The notes under the pieces are model-generated. The model was not told where the DNA came from. It saw nothing but the letters and a program-made list of their open reading frames with translations, and did not search any database. Below, piece by piece: positions 7,885-18,248 of a stretch of 64,000 nucleotides of DNA; within the stretch, counting starts at the first letter, position 1; each line of letters starts with the position of its first letter. This DNA is from Tannerellaceae bacterium (lineage in GTDB: Bacteria; Bacteroidota; Bacteroidia; Bacteroidales; Tannerellaceae). Location: the NCBI GenBank assembly GCA_021203545.1, contig JAJQAZ010000180.1, positions 1 through 64,000 on the forward strand, read 5' to 3'. The position numbers were made by a program, and so were the translations under genes.

Positions 7885-8982
7885 ATGCTTCGCATAAAAG
7901 ACATACTAAAGGAAATTGAAGAGTTAGCTCCTCTTCCTTTGCAGGAGGGTTATGATAATTCCGGCGTGCAGGTGGGTGACGTGAACCGGCCGGCTACCGG
8001 GGCATTGCTCTGTCTGGATGTTACGGAAGAGGTGGTGGATGAAGCGATAGACAGGGGATGTAACCTGATTATTTCTCATCATCCGCTGGCTTTTAAGCCT
8101 TTTAAGTCTCTGACCGGAAAAAATTACATTGAGCGCTCTCTGATCAAAGCCTGCAAACACGATTTGGTGGTCTATTCGGCCCATACCAATCTGGATAATG
8201 CATTTGGTGGGGTGAGTTATAAATTGGGCGAGATGATTGGATTACAGAATATCCGGACATTGAGTCCGCGCCGGGATTCGTTGCTAAAACTGGTTACGTT
8301 TGTTCCTACAGAATATGCTGAAGGGGTTCGTCATGCACTGTTTCAGGCAGGTGCAGGGGGGATTGGTAAATATGATTCCTGTAGTTATAATCTGAGAGGT
8401 GAGGGGACTTTCCGTGCCGGTGTGGGTACACATCCGTTTGTTGGTAAGGAAGGTACGCTACATACAGAAGAAGAAATACGGATTGAAACGATCTTGCCGG
8501 TATTCCGGAAAACGGCTGTTTTGCGCGCCTTGTTGTCGGCTTATCCGTATGAGGAACCTGCTTACGATTTCTATTCGTTGCAGAATAGCTGGGATATGGC
8601 CGGGTCAGGTGTTGTGGGAGAGTTGCCGGCAGCCGAGGATGAACTAAGTTTTCTGCAGCGGATTAAAGCGGTTTTGCGTGTGGATTGCCTGAAGCATTCC
8701 GTATTAACGGGCCGTCCGGTTCGTGAAGTGGCTCTTTGTGGAGGAAGCGGGGCTTTTCTGGTGAATGAAGCAATTGCTTATGGTGCAGATGTTTTTATCA
8801 CCGGCGAGGCCAGATACAACGACTTTTATGATGTGGAGGATCGTATTTTACTGGCTGTCATCGGGCATTACAAGTCCGAAGTGTGTACAAAAGAAATCTT
8901 TTATAATATTATTTCGAAAAAATTCCCTACCTTTGCGGTACATTTTTCGAATGTTAATTCAAACCCGGTAAATTATTTATAG
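7885..8982 (+). CDS. Nif3-like dinuclear metal-centre protein (GTP cyclohydrolase I type 2 family)
   Basis: This 365-aa protein belongs to the Nif3/YbgI/YqfO family of toroidal hexamers with a two-metal site. The metal ligands are visible: HH in ISHHPLAF (about residues 64-65), D in HTNLDNA (about 103), and H and E in IGHYKSE (about 326-330). A central insertion (about 125-235, CutA/PII-like) is typical of the longer Gram-positive and Bacteroidetes forms. The biochemical role is not settled in the family. One base separates it from the zinc-ribbon gene, a pairing seen often in bacteria, so the two probably act together. Confidence 0.92.
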   Translation: MLRIKDILKEIEELAPLPLQEGYDNSGVQVGDVNRPATGALLCLDVTEEVVDEAIDRGCNLIISHHPLAFKPFKSLTGKNYIERSLIKACKHDLVVYSAHTNLDNAFGGVSYKLGEMIGLQNIRTLSPRRDSLLKLVTFVPTEYAEGVRHALFQAGAGGIGKYDSCSYNLRGEGTFRAGVGTHPFVGKEGTLHTEEEIRIETILPVFRKTAVLRALLSAYPYEEPAYDFYSLQNSWDMAGSGVVGELPAAEDELSFLQRIKAVLRVDCLKHSVLTGRPVREVALCGGSGAFLVNEAIAYGADVFITGEARYNDFYDVEDRILLAVIGHYKSEVCTKEIFYNIISKKFPTFAVHFSNVNSNPVNYL

Positions 8983-8983
8983 A

Positions 8984-9748
8984 ATGGCTACAAAAAAAGT
9001 ATCAGCTGAAAAAGAAATAACAGTTGAAGAAAAGCTTTCTACCTTATATCAGCTTCAGACAATGGTGACTGAAATTGATAAAATTAAAACGCTTCGCGGG
9101 GAATTGCCTTTGGAGGTACAGAACCTGGAAGACGAGATAGCAGGATTGGAAACACGTTTGCATAACTACCAATCTGAGATTAAGGATTATGAAAGAGCGG
9201 TCGTAGATCAGAAAAATAAGATCACAGATTCGACTGCTTTAATAGAAAGATATAAAAGTCAGTTAGACAATGTGCGGAACAACCGTGAATTTGATAACCT
9301 GACCAAGGAGATAGAGTTTCAGGGTCTTGAGATTGAGTTTTCACAGAAGAAGATCCGTGAGTTTGGCGAATTGGTTAACAGCAAAAGTGCTGAAATCGAG
9401 CGTCTGGCTGAAACACTGGAGGGCAGAAAAGCTGACCTGGTTCAGAAAAGAAGTGAACTGGAAGAGATTGTTTCTGAAACCAAACAGGAAGAAGAGAGAC
9501 TCCGTGAAAAAGCTAAAAAGCTGGAAGCGGGTGTTGAACACCGTCTGTTGAGTGCTTTCAAACGTATCCGTAAAGGTGCACGCAATGGTTTAGCTGTAGT
9601 GTACATCCAGCGTGATGCCTGTGGGGGTTGCTTTAATAAAATTCCGCCCCAGAAACAGATGGATATTAAATTAAGAAAGAAAATCATTGTTTGCGAGTAT
9701 TGTGGTCGTATTATGATTGACCCGGAACTGGCAGGCGTAGAAGATTGA
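8984..9748 (+). CDS. Coiled-coil protein with C4 zinc ribbon (DUF164 family)
   Basis: This 254-aa protein has a long coiled coil (about residues 15-185, rich in E/K/L heptads) followed by a zinc ribbon with two CxxC pairs, CGGC (about 211-214) and CEYC (about 235-238). The central NNREFDNLTKEI segment is conserved in the family. It starts one base after the Nif3-like stop, so the two are translated from one message. Proteins of this type have been linked to nucleic-acid or ribosome-related roles; for this one I infer only zinc binding and an elongated shape. A strong terminator follows. Confidence 0.9.
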   Translation: MATKKVSAEKEITVEEKLSTLYQLQTMVTEIDKIKTLRGELPLEVQNLEDEIAGLETRLHNYQSEIKDYERAVVDQKNKITDSTALIERYKSQLDNVRNNREFDNLTKEIEFQGLEIEFSQKKIREFGELVNSKSAEIERLAETLEGRKADLVQKRSELEEIVSETKQEEERLREKAKKLEAGVEHRLLSAFKRIRKGARNGLAVVYIQRDACGGCFNKIPPQKQMDIKLRKKIIVCEYCGRIMIDPELAGVED

Positions 9749-9767
9749 TATTTTTCGATATAAATAC

Positions 9768-9803
9768 AAAAAAGGAGTTGACCAAACGGTCAACTCCTTT
9801 TTT
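9768..9803 (+). terminator. Strong rho-independent terminator
   Basis: A perfect stem GGAGTTGACC / GGTCAACTCC (9774-9783, 9788-9797) with loop AAAC is flanked by A6 and T6. It ends the Nif3 / zinc-ribbon operon. Confidence 0.92.
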
Positions 9804-9870
9804 GATAACTCATTCAGGATCTAAACCAGAATGAGTTATTTAATTTGTTACAGTAGAACAAATAAGTTCC

Positions 9871-9878
9871 TATCTTTG
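9871..9878 (+). promoter_or_regulatory. tilS -7 element (TATCTTTG)
   Basis: A perfect -7 box lies 12 bases before the ATG at 9891, implying a near-leaderless message. A TTTG at 9844-9847 is a possible -33 but is 23 bases away. The box fixes the tilS start downstream of the longer open frame. Confidence 0.55.
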
Positions 9879-9890
9879 TATTATAAACAA

Positions 9891-11207
9891 ATGATAGAGC
9901 AGGTACGGAAATATATACAGGTATATAATTTGCTGGAAACCGGCAAACCGGTAATTGTTGGGTTGAGCGGAGGTGCAGACTCTGTGGCTTTATTGGCAAT
10001 CCTGACCCAATTGGGATATGATTGCCGTGCGGCCCATTGCAATTTTCACCTGCGGGGAGATGAGTCGGACCGTGACGAAGAGTTTTCGCATTTGCTGGCC
10101 CGGAGTCTTTCTGTTCCGTTCTACCACATTGATTTTGATACGGAAAGGTATGCTGCAGAGAATCACTTGTCTATAGAAATGGCTGCCCGGGAATTGCGGT
10201 ATCGCTGGTTTGAGGAAATGAGGGCTACCGAACAGGCACAGGCTATTGCTGTGGCACACCACCGGGATGACCAGGTGGAAACCATTTTGCTGAATCTGGT
10301 GCGGGGTACAGGTATTCGCGGGATGAGAGGTATGACTCCTAAAAACGGCACTATCGTTCGTCCGTTACTTTCTGTCTCCAAAAAACAATTGCTGGACTGG
10401 CTGGAGGAACAGCATCTCAATTATGTAACCGACAGCACGAATAACACAATTGATTATAAACGGAATTATATCCGCCACGAGATTGTTCCGGCTCTTGAAA
10501 AATTAAATCCTTCTTTTCAGGATACTGTTGTACGGAATGCACATTATCTGAGGGATGTGGAAACTATTTACGATCATTCGATCCGGCAGGCCGGAGAGGA
10601 TATCATGGATCAGGCTTTGCGGATATCCATACAAAAACTGTGTAACTACCCGGCACCGGAAAATATGCTGTACGAATTACTGAAACCGTATGGGTTTAAC
10701 CGCTTTGTAATCGCGGATATATTCAGGGCACTGCCAGGCGAATCCGGTAAACAGTTTGATTCTCCGGAATATACACTGGTAAAGGACAGGGAGTATCTGT
10801 TGCTTTCTGTTAAAGGGAAAAGTACGGATAGCAGTTTTTATATAGAGGAAAATACGGAACAGATTGAGTATCCTGTTAAACTTTCTTTCCGGAAGATTGT
10901 TTTAGGAGAAGAGTTCGCTATTGATAGAGATAAACATATTGCTTATTTTGACTACGAAAAATTATCCTTTCCACTTACGATACGTACCTGGCAGTCCGGA
11001 GACTGGTTTATTCCTTTCGGTATGAAAGGAAGGAAGAAATTGAGTGATTATTTTTCGGATCTGAAATATAGCCGACCGGAGAAAGAAAAACAGTGGTTAT
11101 TGTGTAGCGGTGAGGATATTATATGGGTAACCGGCCACCGAACTGACGACCGTTATAAAGTAGACCAACATACTCGTTATGTGTTGATTGTGAAAATTTT
11201 CCGGTAA
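9891..11207 (+). CDS. tilS: tRNA(Ile)-lysidine synthetase
   Basis: TilS attaches lysine to C34 of tRNA-Ile(CAU), letting it read AUA instead of AUG. The 438-aa protein has the PP-loop SGGADS (about residues 24-29) that binds ATP, then family motifs HHRDDQVETILLNLVRG (about 122-138) and RPLL. TilS substrate-binding and C-terminal domains follow to the end (FIPFGMKGRKKLSDYF). I start it at the ATG at 9891 because the promoter box lies inside the upstream extension. It stands between two terminators or gaps and is probably a single-gene unit. Confidence 0.95.
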   Translation: MIEQVRKYIQVYNLLETGKPVIVGLSGGADSVALLAILTQLGYDCRAAHCNFHLRGDESDRDEEFSHLLARSLSVPFYHIDFDTERYAAENHLSIEMAARELRYRWFEEMRATEQAQAIAVAHHRDDQVETILLNLVRGTGIRGMRGMTPKNGTIVRPLLSVSKKQLLDWLEEQHLNYVTDSTNNTIDYKRNYIRHEIVPALEKLNPSFQDTVVRNAHYLRDVETIYDHSIRQAGEDIMDQALRISIQKLCNYPAPENMLYELLKPYGFNRFVIADIFRALPGESGKQFDSPEYTLVKDREYLLLSVKGKSTDSSFYIEENTEQIEYPVKLSFRKIVLGEEFAIDRDKHIAYFDYEKLSFPLTIRTWQSGDWFIPFGMKGRKKLSDYFSDLKYSRPEKEKQWLLCSGEDIIWVTGHRTDDRYKVDQHTRYVLIVKIFR

Positions 11208-11210
11208 TTT

Positions 11211-11242
11211 TTGCTCAATATCTGAAAATGTTATTACATTTG
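11211..11242 (+). promoter_or_regulatory. rho promoter with long leader
   Basis: TTG (11211-11213) and TACATTTG (11235-11242) are spaced by 21 bases. The rho ATG is about 165 bases downstream, so the message would have a leader of roughly 160 nt. In several bacteria Rho autoregulates in such leaders; here that is only a possibility. Confidence 0.6.
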
Positions 11243-11407
11243 CACAGAATTACTCCGCAGATATGTTTCTAATCAATCAAGTTAGCTAAACAATCCGGTT
11301 TACATGAAACAATATTATTAATCATTTTTACTAAAGTTACACTGACTGTATCTACATGTATGTTCCTATATATACATGTGTTCAAATCAAATTATTTATT
11401 TTGCAAT

Positions 11408-13441
11408 ATGCAGAAATATAACATTCTAGAACTAAACGAGAAGCTTCTTCCCGAACTACAAAGTATAGCGGAAGAGTTGGGAATAAAAAAGGTGCGTTCT
11501 TTCAAAAAAGAAGAGCTTGTATATCGTATACTGGACGAGCAGGCTATTTCTATCGCCGGAATTCAGGCAGAGAAAGCAAAGGAAAAAGAGGCTAAGAAAG
11601 CTGAAAAGAAAACCAAAGCTAGAAAAACTCCGACTAAGGCAACAGTTGTTAAAACAGCAAAACCTGAAGTCAAACCCGAAGAAACACCGAAAGAGACCAA
11701 GCCGGCAGCAGAAGAAAAGCCGGTTGTAAACGAGCCAGTTGAGAAAGAAAATAAAAAACCTCAACCGGAACGTAAAAAAAGAACCCGCATTGATAAGAGT
11801 GAAAAAGTGGCAGCGGCTACCCGGCCTGCTAATCCGCAGGAAGAGGTAGTGGTTGAGAAAAACGATGAGCAGCAGGCACCGGCAACACCAGTCGTTCAAA
11901 AGGCAGAAGTTAAACCTGTTGAACAACAGGCTGTAAAACCGGTAGAAAAACCCTTATTACCTCCTGTAGTAGTTGATGGGGATGCACCGGAAGAAGTTGT
12001 CGTAGAAGAGGTGAAAGCACCGGAAACAGAACCGGAAGCAACCACTCCTCCGGCAGAAGGAGAACCGAAACGGGTTGTATTCAGACATCCGTCGGCAAAA
12101 ACAATGCTGGATGAGCTATTCCCGTTTTCATCAAAACCTGCTAAACAGGAGAAAGCTCAACAAAACGAACAACAGAGCAACCAGAACACTCCGAATAATC
12201 AACAGAATAACCCACAACAGGGACGTCAGAACAATAAACAAATCAATCAGAAAAATAATCCCAATAACAATCAGAATAACAATGCAGGCCCGCAGGAAAA
12301 AGCCTTCGAATTTGATGGTATCCTGACCGGAACCGGTGTGTTGGAAATGATGCCGGACGGATATGGTTTCCTCCGTTCTTCTGATTATAATTACCTGACT
12401 TCGCCGGATGATATTTATGTATCGCAGTCGCAGATCAAATTGTTTGGTCTCCGTACCGGTGATGTGGTAGAAGGAGCTATCCGTCCTCCGAAAGAAGGAG
12501 AGAAATATTTCCCTCTGGTAAAAGTAGATAAAATCAATGGCCGTACGCCGGAAGAAGTGCGCGACCGGGTTCCCTTTGATCATCTCACTCCGCTTTTCCC
12601 GGACGAGAAGTTTATGCTGACTGCCCGCCGGGCTCCGAAGGTAAATGATAATATTTCCGTACGGGTGGTGGATATGTTTTCGCCGATTGGTAAAGGCCAG
12701 CGTGGTTTGATCGTGGCGCAACCTAAAACAGGTAAAACGATGTTACTGAAAGATATTGCCAATGCGATTGCAGCTAATCATCCGGAAGTGTACATGATTA
12801 TCCTGTTGATTGATGAGCGTCCTGAGGAGGTAACAGATATGGCCCGTAGTGTAGATGCCGAAGTGATCGCTTCTACATTCGATGAACCGGCTGGACGCCA
12901 CGTGAAAATTGCAGAGATTGTACTGAATAAAGCCAAACGCATGGTAGAATGTGGTCACGATGTAGTGATCCTGTTAGATTCTATAACCCGTCTGGCACGT
13001 GCTTACAATACCGTACAACCGGCTTCCGGTAAAGTGCTTTCGGGTGGCGTAGATGCGAATGCACTACAGAAACCCAAACGTTTCTTTGGAGCTGCCCGTA
13101 ACATTGAAAATGGTGGTAGCCTTACCATTCTGGCAACAGCCCTGACAGAAACCGGATCGAAGATGGACGATGTGATCTTTGAAGAATTCAAAGGTACCGG
13201 TAATATGGAGTTACAACTGGATCGTAAATTGTCTAACAAACGGATTTATCCGGCTGTGGATATTATTGCTTCCAGTACACGTCGTGACGACCTGTTGCAG
13301 GACGACGGTACATTGAACCGTATGTGGATACTCCGTAAATATCTGTCCGATATGAATTCTATTGAAGCAATGGAGTTCGTAAAGAAACGGATGGAGCAGA
13401 CCTACGATAATATGGAGTTTCTGGCTTCGATGAACGGATAA
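11408..13441 (+). CDS. rho: Transcription termination factor Rho with long disordered insert
   Basis: Rho is the hexameric RNA helicase that ends transcription. The 677-aa protein begins with the Rho N-terminal helical domain ([20 protein letters not shown]). It then has a low-complexity insert of some 240 residues (about 58-298), first K/E/P/A-rich and ending in an N/Q-rich stretch (about 246-298). The RNA-binding cold-shock fold ([13 protein letters not shown]) and the ATPase follow, with a P-loop in [10 protein letters not shown], Walker [12 protein letters not shown], and the Q/R loops. Bacteroides Rho is known to have such an insert, reported to drive phase separation in B. thetaiotaomicron. 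The start at 11408 matches the family N-terminus. Confidence 0.97.
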   Translation: MQKYNILELNEKLLPELQSIAEELGIKKVRSFKKEELVYRILDEQAISIAGIQAEKAKEKEAKKAEKKTKARKTPTKATVVKTAKPEVKPEETPKETKPAAEEKPVVNEPVEKENKKPQPERKKRTRIDKSEKVAAATRPANPQEEVVVEKNDEQQAPATPVVQKAEVKPVEQQAVKPVEKPLLPPVVVDGDAPEEVVVEEVKAPETEPEATTPPAEGEPKRVVFRHPSAKTMLDELFPFSSKPAKQEKAQQNEQQSNQNTPNNQQNNPQQGRQNNKQINQKNNPNNNQNNNAGPQEKAFEFDGILTGTGVLEMMPDGYGFLRSSDYNYLTSPDDIYVSQSQIKLFGLRTGDVVEGAIRPPKEGEKYFPLVKVDKINGRTPEEVRDRVPFDHLTPLFPDEKFMLTARRAPKVNDNISVRVVDMFSPIGKGQRGLIVAQPKTGKTMLLKDIANAIAANHPEVYMIILLIDERPEEVTDMARSVDAEVIASTFDEPAGRHVKIAEIVLNKAKRMVECGHDVVILLDSITRLARAYNTVQPASGKVLSGGVDANALQKPKRFFGAARNIENGGSLTILATALTETGSKMDDVIFEEFKGTGNMELQLDRKLSNKRIYPAVDIIASSTRRDDLLQDDGTLNRMWILRKYLSDMNSIEAMEFVKKRMEQTYDNMEFLASMNG

Positions 13442-13463
13442 GATTTATTCAACCTTTATATAT

Positions 13464-13492
13464 AAAAGGCATCTCAAAAGGATGCCTTTTTT
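13464..13492 (+). terminator. Terminator of rho
   Basis: The stem AAAAGGCATC / GATGCCTTTT with loop TCAAAAG, followed by further T residues, starts 23 bases after the rho stop. Confidence 0.85.
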
Positions 13493-13573
13493 ATTTGTGC
13501 TTCATTCTTTTTTACTACTTTTACTCCTCCTTTATGAACCATGTAGTAAATATTTAAAACATATACCATATTT

Positions 13574-15496
13574 ATGAAAACACGAAGATTACTAAGTTTT
13601 TTTGCTTTATGCCTGTTTTGCACACTCCCTCTGTTTGCTCAGGTATCGTTGCCTCACATTTTTACAGACAACATGGTGTTACAACGGGATGCCCCTATAA
13701 AGATATGGGGAAAAGCAGGTAAAAAAGAAGCTGTTACTGTTACATTCAATGACACCAAAGTATTCGCTAAAGCTGATAATAAAGGCAACTGGTCGGTTAC
13801 TTTACAGCCTGTGGCATGGGGTGGCCCGTATACCCTGCAGGTTGCCGGTAAATCCAATACGGTTACATTCGAAAACGTATTAGTGGGTGATGTGTGGCTT
13901 TGCAGCGGACAGTCCAACATGGAGTGGCAGGTTATAAGTTCTATGAATGCACAGCAGGAAATAGCCGCGGCTAATTATCCACAAATACGTTCCTATAATG
14001 TTGTAAAAGCAATTGAGTTTGCGCCTAAAGAGGATTTCCAGGGAACATGGGAAGTTTGTTCTCCGCAAACTGTTGGAGACTTCTCGGCTGTGGCTTACTT
14101 TTTTGCCCGTAAATTGTATCAGGAAACAGGAATTCCGATCGGTATTATCAACTCGTCGTGGGGAGGTACGGATATAGAAACCTGGACCAGTATGGACTCT
14201 TTTGAGAAACTGGGCGAACATTATATGAAAAGATATGCCGGTATAGATGCTGTCAATATAGATGAATTTATGACAGAAAATGAAGAGAAACGTATTTTGT
14301 ATGAAGAAGCTCTTAAAAACGACAAAGGACTGGCAGAGAAATGGTATGAACCTGCGACCGATGTTTCTGGATGGAATACATTGCCGGTACCGGGATTGTG
14401 GGATACACCCGAACTGATACATGCCGATGGTGCGGTTTGGTTCCGTTATGAGATAGAACTGCCGGACGGTGTGCAAAACGGTGATGCCATGCTGGGGCTG
14501 GCCATGATTGACGATAATGATAAAACCTGGGTGAATGGTCAATTAGTGGGTGAAACAATAGGGCACCAGATTTCCCGTAAATATACTTTACCAGCAGGCA
14601 CCTTAAAAAAAGGTAAGAATGTAATTGCTGTACGTGTACATGATACCGGTGGCGGTGGAGGTATCTATGGAGATGCCAAAGATGTATATTTAAATACGGC
14701 TGTGGGTTCGTATTCATTGGCCGGAGACTGGCTGTATAAAGAATCGGCTACAAACACTATGTTTGGTTATATAACTGTTTCGCCCAATATGTATCCATCC
14801 CTTTTATATAACGGAATGATCCATCCAATCATTGATTACCGTATCAAAGGGGCTATCTGGTATCAGGGAGAAAATAATGCGGGAGCGGCTTATGATTACC
14901 GTACTTTATTTCCTAACATGATCAATAACTGGCGTAACAAATGGGGATACGAATTTCCTTTCTACTGGGTACAGTTAGCCAACTTTATGCAGAAACAGGA
15001 CCGTCCGGTAGAAAGCGACTGGGCAGAGTTGCGCGAAGCACAAACAATGACCCTCTCTTTACCACAAACCGGACAGGCTGTTATTACTGATATAGGTGAT
15101 GCCGATGATATCCATCCCAGAAATAAACAGGATGTGGGAATACGCCTTGCATTGAATGCTTTACATAAAGATTATGGCAGAACAGATGTTGTGTATAGCG
15201 GGCCTACATTCAACTCAATGACAATAGAAGGTAATAAAGCGATCATTACGTTCGATAACATCGACGGCGGGTTGGATGTTCGCAGCCGTTACGGATATGT
15301 TGAGGGATTCGCTATAGCCGGAAGCGATGGCATATACCATTGGGCCAAAGCATATGAGAAAGACGGTAAGATTGTTGTTTACAGTGATAAAGTAAAAACA
15401 CCTGTAAACGTACGTTATAGTTGGTCGGATAATCCGGATATAAACCTCTACAACCAGGCTGGCCTGCCGGCAGTACCTTTCCGAACGGATAAATAA
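13574..15496 (+). CDS. Secreted sialate O-acetylesterase-type SGNH hydrolase
   Basis: This 640-aa exported enzyme is predicted to remove O-acetyl groups from sialic acid or other glycans. A cleavable signal peptide occupies residues 1-22 (ending LPLFAQ). The SGNH/SASA catalytic domain shows the nucleophile motif GQSNMEW (about 112-118) and the late Asp-His (DDIHPRNKQDVGIRLA, around 512). A GH2-like sugar-binding beta domain interrupts it at about 250-375 (WFRYEIELPDG, KTWVNGQLVG). This two-domain form is common in Bacteroidetes glycan loci. Here it stands alone, so a host-mucin substrate is an inference. Confidence 0.88.
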   Translation: MKTRRLLSFFALCLFCTLPLFAQVSLPHIFTDNMVLQRDAPIKIWGKAGKKEAVTVTFNDTKVFAKADNKGNWSVTLQPVAWGGPYTLQVAGKSNTVTFENVLVGDVWLCSGQSNMEWQVISSMNAQQEIAAANYPQIRSYNVVKAIEFAPKEDFQGTWEVCSPQTVGDFSAVAYFFARKLYQETGIPIGIINSSWGGTDIETWTSMDSFEKLGEHYMKRYAGIDAVNIDEFMTENEEKRILYEEALKNDKGLAEKWYEPATDVSGWNTLPVPGLWDTPELIHADGAVWFRYEIELPDGVQNGDAMLGLAMIDDNDKTWVNGQLVGETIGHQISRKYTLPAGTLKKGKNVIAVRVHDTGGGGGIYGDAKDVYLNTAVGSYSLAGDWLYKESATNTMFGYITVSPNMYPSLLYNGMIHPIIDYRIKGAIWYQGENNAGAAYDYRTLFPNMINNWRNKWGYEFPFYWVQLANFMQKQDRPVESDWAELREAQTMTLSLPQTGQAVITDIGDADDIHPRNKQDVGIRLALNALHKDYGRTDVVYSGPTFNSMTIEGNKAIITFDNIDGGLDVRSRYGYVEGFAIAGSDGIYHWAKAYEKDGKIVVYSDKVKTPVNVRYSWSDNPDINLYNQAGLPAVPFRTDK

Positions 15497-15501
15497 ATGA
15501 A

Positions 15502-15570
15502 GAATGAAAAGTGAAAAGTGAAGAATCTCCCATTTTTCACTTTTCATTTTTCATTTTTCATTTTCCTTGA
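15502..15570. repeat. GAAAAGTG / CACTTTTC inverted repeat
   Basis: Runs of GAATGAAAAGTGAAAAGTG (15502 on) are mirrored by CACTTTTCATTTTTCATTTT (from 15539). The hairpin follows the esterase stop at once and may stop transcription. It belongs to a class of simple-sequence palindromes scattered between genes in this window. Confidence 0.6.
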
Positions 15571-15572
15571 CG

Positions 15573-15580
15573 TATCTTTG
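15573..15580 (+). promoter_or_regulatory. fhs -7 element (TATCTTTG)
   Basis: A perfect -7 box lies 30 bases before the fhs ATG at 15611, which rules out an upstream in-frame ATG at 15518 as the start. Confidence 0.55.
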
Positions 15581-15610
15581 TGTTCTTTTTTTAAGACTCC
15601 AAAAGTAAAG

Positions 15611-17279
15611 ATGAAAACAGACATTCAAATTGCCCATGAAACTTCACTGAAGAAGATCAAAGATGTTGCTGAAACGATTGGCATTGCCAGAAGCGACGTT
15701 CAGAATTATGGTAGATATATGGCAAAAATTCCTCTGGAGCTGATCAGTGAGGAAGAAAGCAAAAAGCACAACCTGATATTAGTAACCGCTATCACCCCCA
15801 ATAAAGCCGGTGTAGGAAAAACAACCGTATCTATTGGCCTGGCACTGGGATTAAATAAGATTGGTAAAAATGCCGTGTTGGCTTTGCGTGAGCCTTCGTT
15901 AGGTCCCTGTTTTGGTATGAAAGGAGGAGCTGCCGGTGGAGGATATGCACAGGTATTGCCCATGGAAAATATCAACCTGCATTTCACAGGCGATTTCCAT
16001 GCCATTACATCGGCTCATAATATGATTACTGCGTTGTTGGATAATTACCTTTACCAGAACCGGAACAGTTGTGAAGGACTGAAAGAGGTAAAATGGAAAC
16101 GGGTATTGGATGTGAACGACCGTAGCCTGCGTAATATCGTTTCAGGACTTGGTGGCCCGGTAAACGGGGTGCCTGCCGAAACCGGTTTTGATATTACTCC
16201 GGCTTCCGAAATTATGGCTATTCTTTGTCTGGCAACCAGTCTGGATGATCTGAAAAGACGGATTGGAAATATTTTGTTGGGATTCACTTATAACGATGAA
16301 CCCTTCACTGTAAAAGATTTGGGTGTGGCCGGTGCAATTACCGTACTGTTAAAAGACGCTCTATTGCCTAATTTGGTGCAGACAACCGAAAATACAGCCG
16401 CATTTGTACACGGAGGCCCGTTTGCTAATATAGCACATGGTTGTAACTCCATTCTGGCAACCCGCATGGCCTTATCGCATGGCGATTATGTAATAACCGA
16501 GGCAGGCTTCGGTGCAGACCTGGGAGCCGAAAAGTTTTTCAATATAAAATGCCGCAAGGCCGGATTATCTCCGAAACTGACTGTAATTGTGGCAACTGCA
16601 CAAAGTTTGAAACTACATGGGGGCGTTCCGGAGTCAGAAATCAAAAATGAGAACCTTGAGGGATTACGTAACGGTCTGGCCAATCTGGATAAACACATTG
16701 ATAATATGCAGAGTTTCAGCCAGGAGGTTGTTGTAACTTTTAATAAATATGCAACAGATACCGATCAGGAGATCGCATTGGTAAAAGAACACTGCGAAAA
16801 GAGAGGAGTAGGATTTGCCCTGAATACCGTATTTGCCGAAGGAGGCGAGGGGGGGTATTGAACTGGCTAATCTGGTGGTTGATACAATAGAGAATAAACC
16901 TTCCGCACCTCTTACTTTCACTTACGAGGATACGGATCCGGTACGTGATAAAATCCGTAAAGTAGCTGAAAAGATTTATGGTGCCTCTTCGGTTATTTAT
17001 ACCACACTGGCGGATAAGAAAATCAAACAGATTGAGCAGTTGGGAATATCACACTATCCGATCTGTATAGCTAAAACACAATACTCATTCTCGGCCGACC
17101 CGAAAGCGTATGGTGTAGCCAAAGGATTCGAACTGAAAGTACGTGACATCATTATTAATAACGGCGCAGAAATGATCGTAGTCATCATGGGTGAAATCAT
17201 GCGTATGCCCGGCTTGCCCAAAGTACCCCAGGCACAAAAAATAGATATCGTAAACGGCCTTGTTGAAGGGCTAAGTTAG
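15611..17279 (+). pseudogene. fhs: Formate--tetrahydrofolate ligase, split by one extra G
   Basis: Fhs makes 10-formyl-THF from formate, THF and ATP. Two frames together encode the whole enzyme. The first runs from [15 protein letters not shown] through the P-loop ([19 protein letters not shown], about residues 61-79) to TVFAEGGEG. The second resumes at [15 protein letters not shown] and ends VNGLVEGLS. The break is in the G7 run at 16849-16855; with G6 the join reads EGGEGGIELAN and the product is 555 aa, the normal family length. Everything else is conserved, so a sequencing or assembly error is likely. If real, the first frame stops at 16861 and the last quarter is lost. Confidence 0.93.
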
Positions 17280-17289
17280 ATATAGTAGA

Positions 17290-17395
17290 AGGAATAGAAC
17301 GCAGATTTCGCAGGATTACGCGGATTAACGCAGATAAAATATTAAAAATAAAAAATCCACGTAAATCTGTTTAATCTGCGAAATCTGCGTTCTTT
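17290..17395. repeat. AACGCAGATTTCGCAG inverted repeat
   Basis: GAACGCAGATTTCGCAGGAT.. (17298 on) is mirrored by TTAATCTGCGAAATCTGCGTTC (ending 17392), making a long hairpin that fills the gap between fhs and the cyclophilin gene. It is non-coding and belongs to a repeat type common between genes in Bacteroidetes. Confidence 0.75.
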
Positions 17396-17432
17396 ATACC
17401 TTAAACATAATAACCCGTATAAAAATAATATT

Positions 17433-18248
17433 ATGAAATACCTTTCTTACTTCACTTTATTTGTCCTGTTATTTCTTTCTTGTGGACAGAAACCGCTCGA
17501 TCCGGATAAACCTGTTTATGTTCAGATAAAAACCTCTATGGGGGATGTAACAGTGGTTTTATATGATGATACCCCTCTGCATCGTGATAATTTTATCCGG
17601 TTATGCCAGGCTAATACGTATGATGGACTTATCTTCCACCGCGTTATTCAGGATTTTGTAGTGCAGGGTGGCGATCCTACCAGTAAAGAACGTGAACCAG
17701 GCAAACTATATGGGCATCATTCCGGAGGATATACTGTGCCGGCAGAGATTATGCCTCAGTATTTTAATAAACGGGGTGCTTTGATTGACGCCAAAAAAGG
17801 AGATAATGTAAATCCTGAACGGGCATCTGCCGGAACTCAGTTTTGTTTTGTCCAGGGAAAAGTTCTGACAGATCAGGAACTGAATGAAATAGAAATACGG
17901 ATTAATAATATCCGTAAGAACTGGCTTCATTATACCTTTGCAGACCGGTTGAAAAAACAAAATCCGGAACTGGCAGAAGAATCAGCAGTAGATGAACTGG
18001 ATTTGCATGCATCTATTATGGTGACCGATACACTGGAGATATTAGGTCCTGCTATTATCCCTGCCGAACACAGGGAAGTTTATAAAACAATTGGCGGAGT
18101 TCCTCATCTGGATGGATCGGTTTCGATCTGGGGCGAAGTGGTTGAAGGGTATGAGATTGTAGAAAAGATGTCACTGGTTGAAACAGATGGCAACGACCGC
18201 CCGGTTACAGATATTATTATAAAATCAACAAAAGTATTTCAGAGGTAA
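17433..18248 (+). CDS. Cyclophilin-type peptidyl-prolyl isomerase lipoprotein
   Basis: This 271-aa lipoprotein is predicted to speed proline isomerisation during folding in the envelope. The signal peptide ends in a lipobox (FLSC, Cys17). The cyclophilin fold is present (VYVQIKTSMGDVTVVLYDDTPLHRDNF, then FHRVIQDFVVQGGDP), with the active-site R in FHRVI. The GTQFCFVQG strand is followed by a helical insert of about 90 residues (about 150-235) before GGVPHLDGSVSIWGEV. Such an insert is usual in Bacteroidetes cyclophilins. Its stop overlaps the convergent LytTR gene by 10 bases. Confidence 0.92.
   Translation: MKYLSYFTLFVLLFLSCGQKPLDPDKPVYVQIKTSMGDVTVVLYDDTPLHRDNFIRLCQANTYDGLIFHRVIQDFVVQGGDPTSKEREPGKLYGHHSGGYTVPAEIMPQYFNKRGALIDAKKGDNVNPERASAGTQFCFVQGKVLTDQELNEIEIRINNIRKNWLHYTFADRLKKQNPELAEESAVDELDLHASIMVTDTLEILGPAIIPAEHREVYKTIGGVPHLDGSVSIWGEVVEGYEIVEKMSLVETDGNDRPVTDIIIKSTKVFQR

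Noticed and set aside
8858-8882. Loss of a metal ligand in the Nif3-like protein (KYH replaced by RYN)
   Set aside because: The residues that bind metal (HH, D, and the H and E of GHYKSE) are all present; the changed position is not a ligand.
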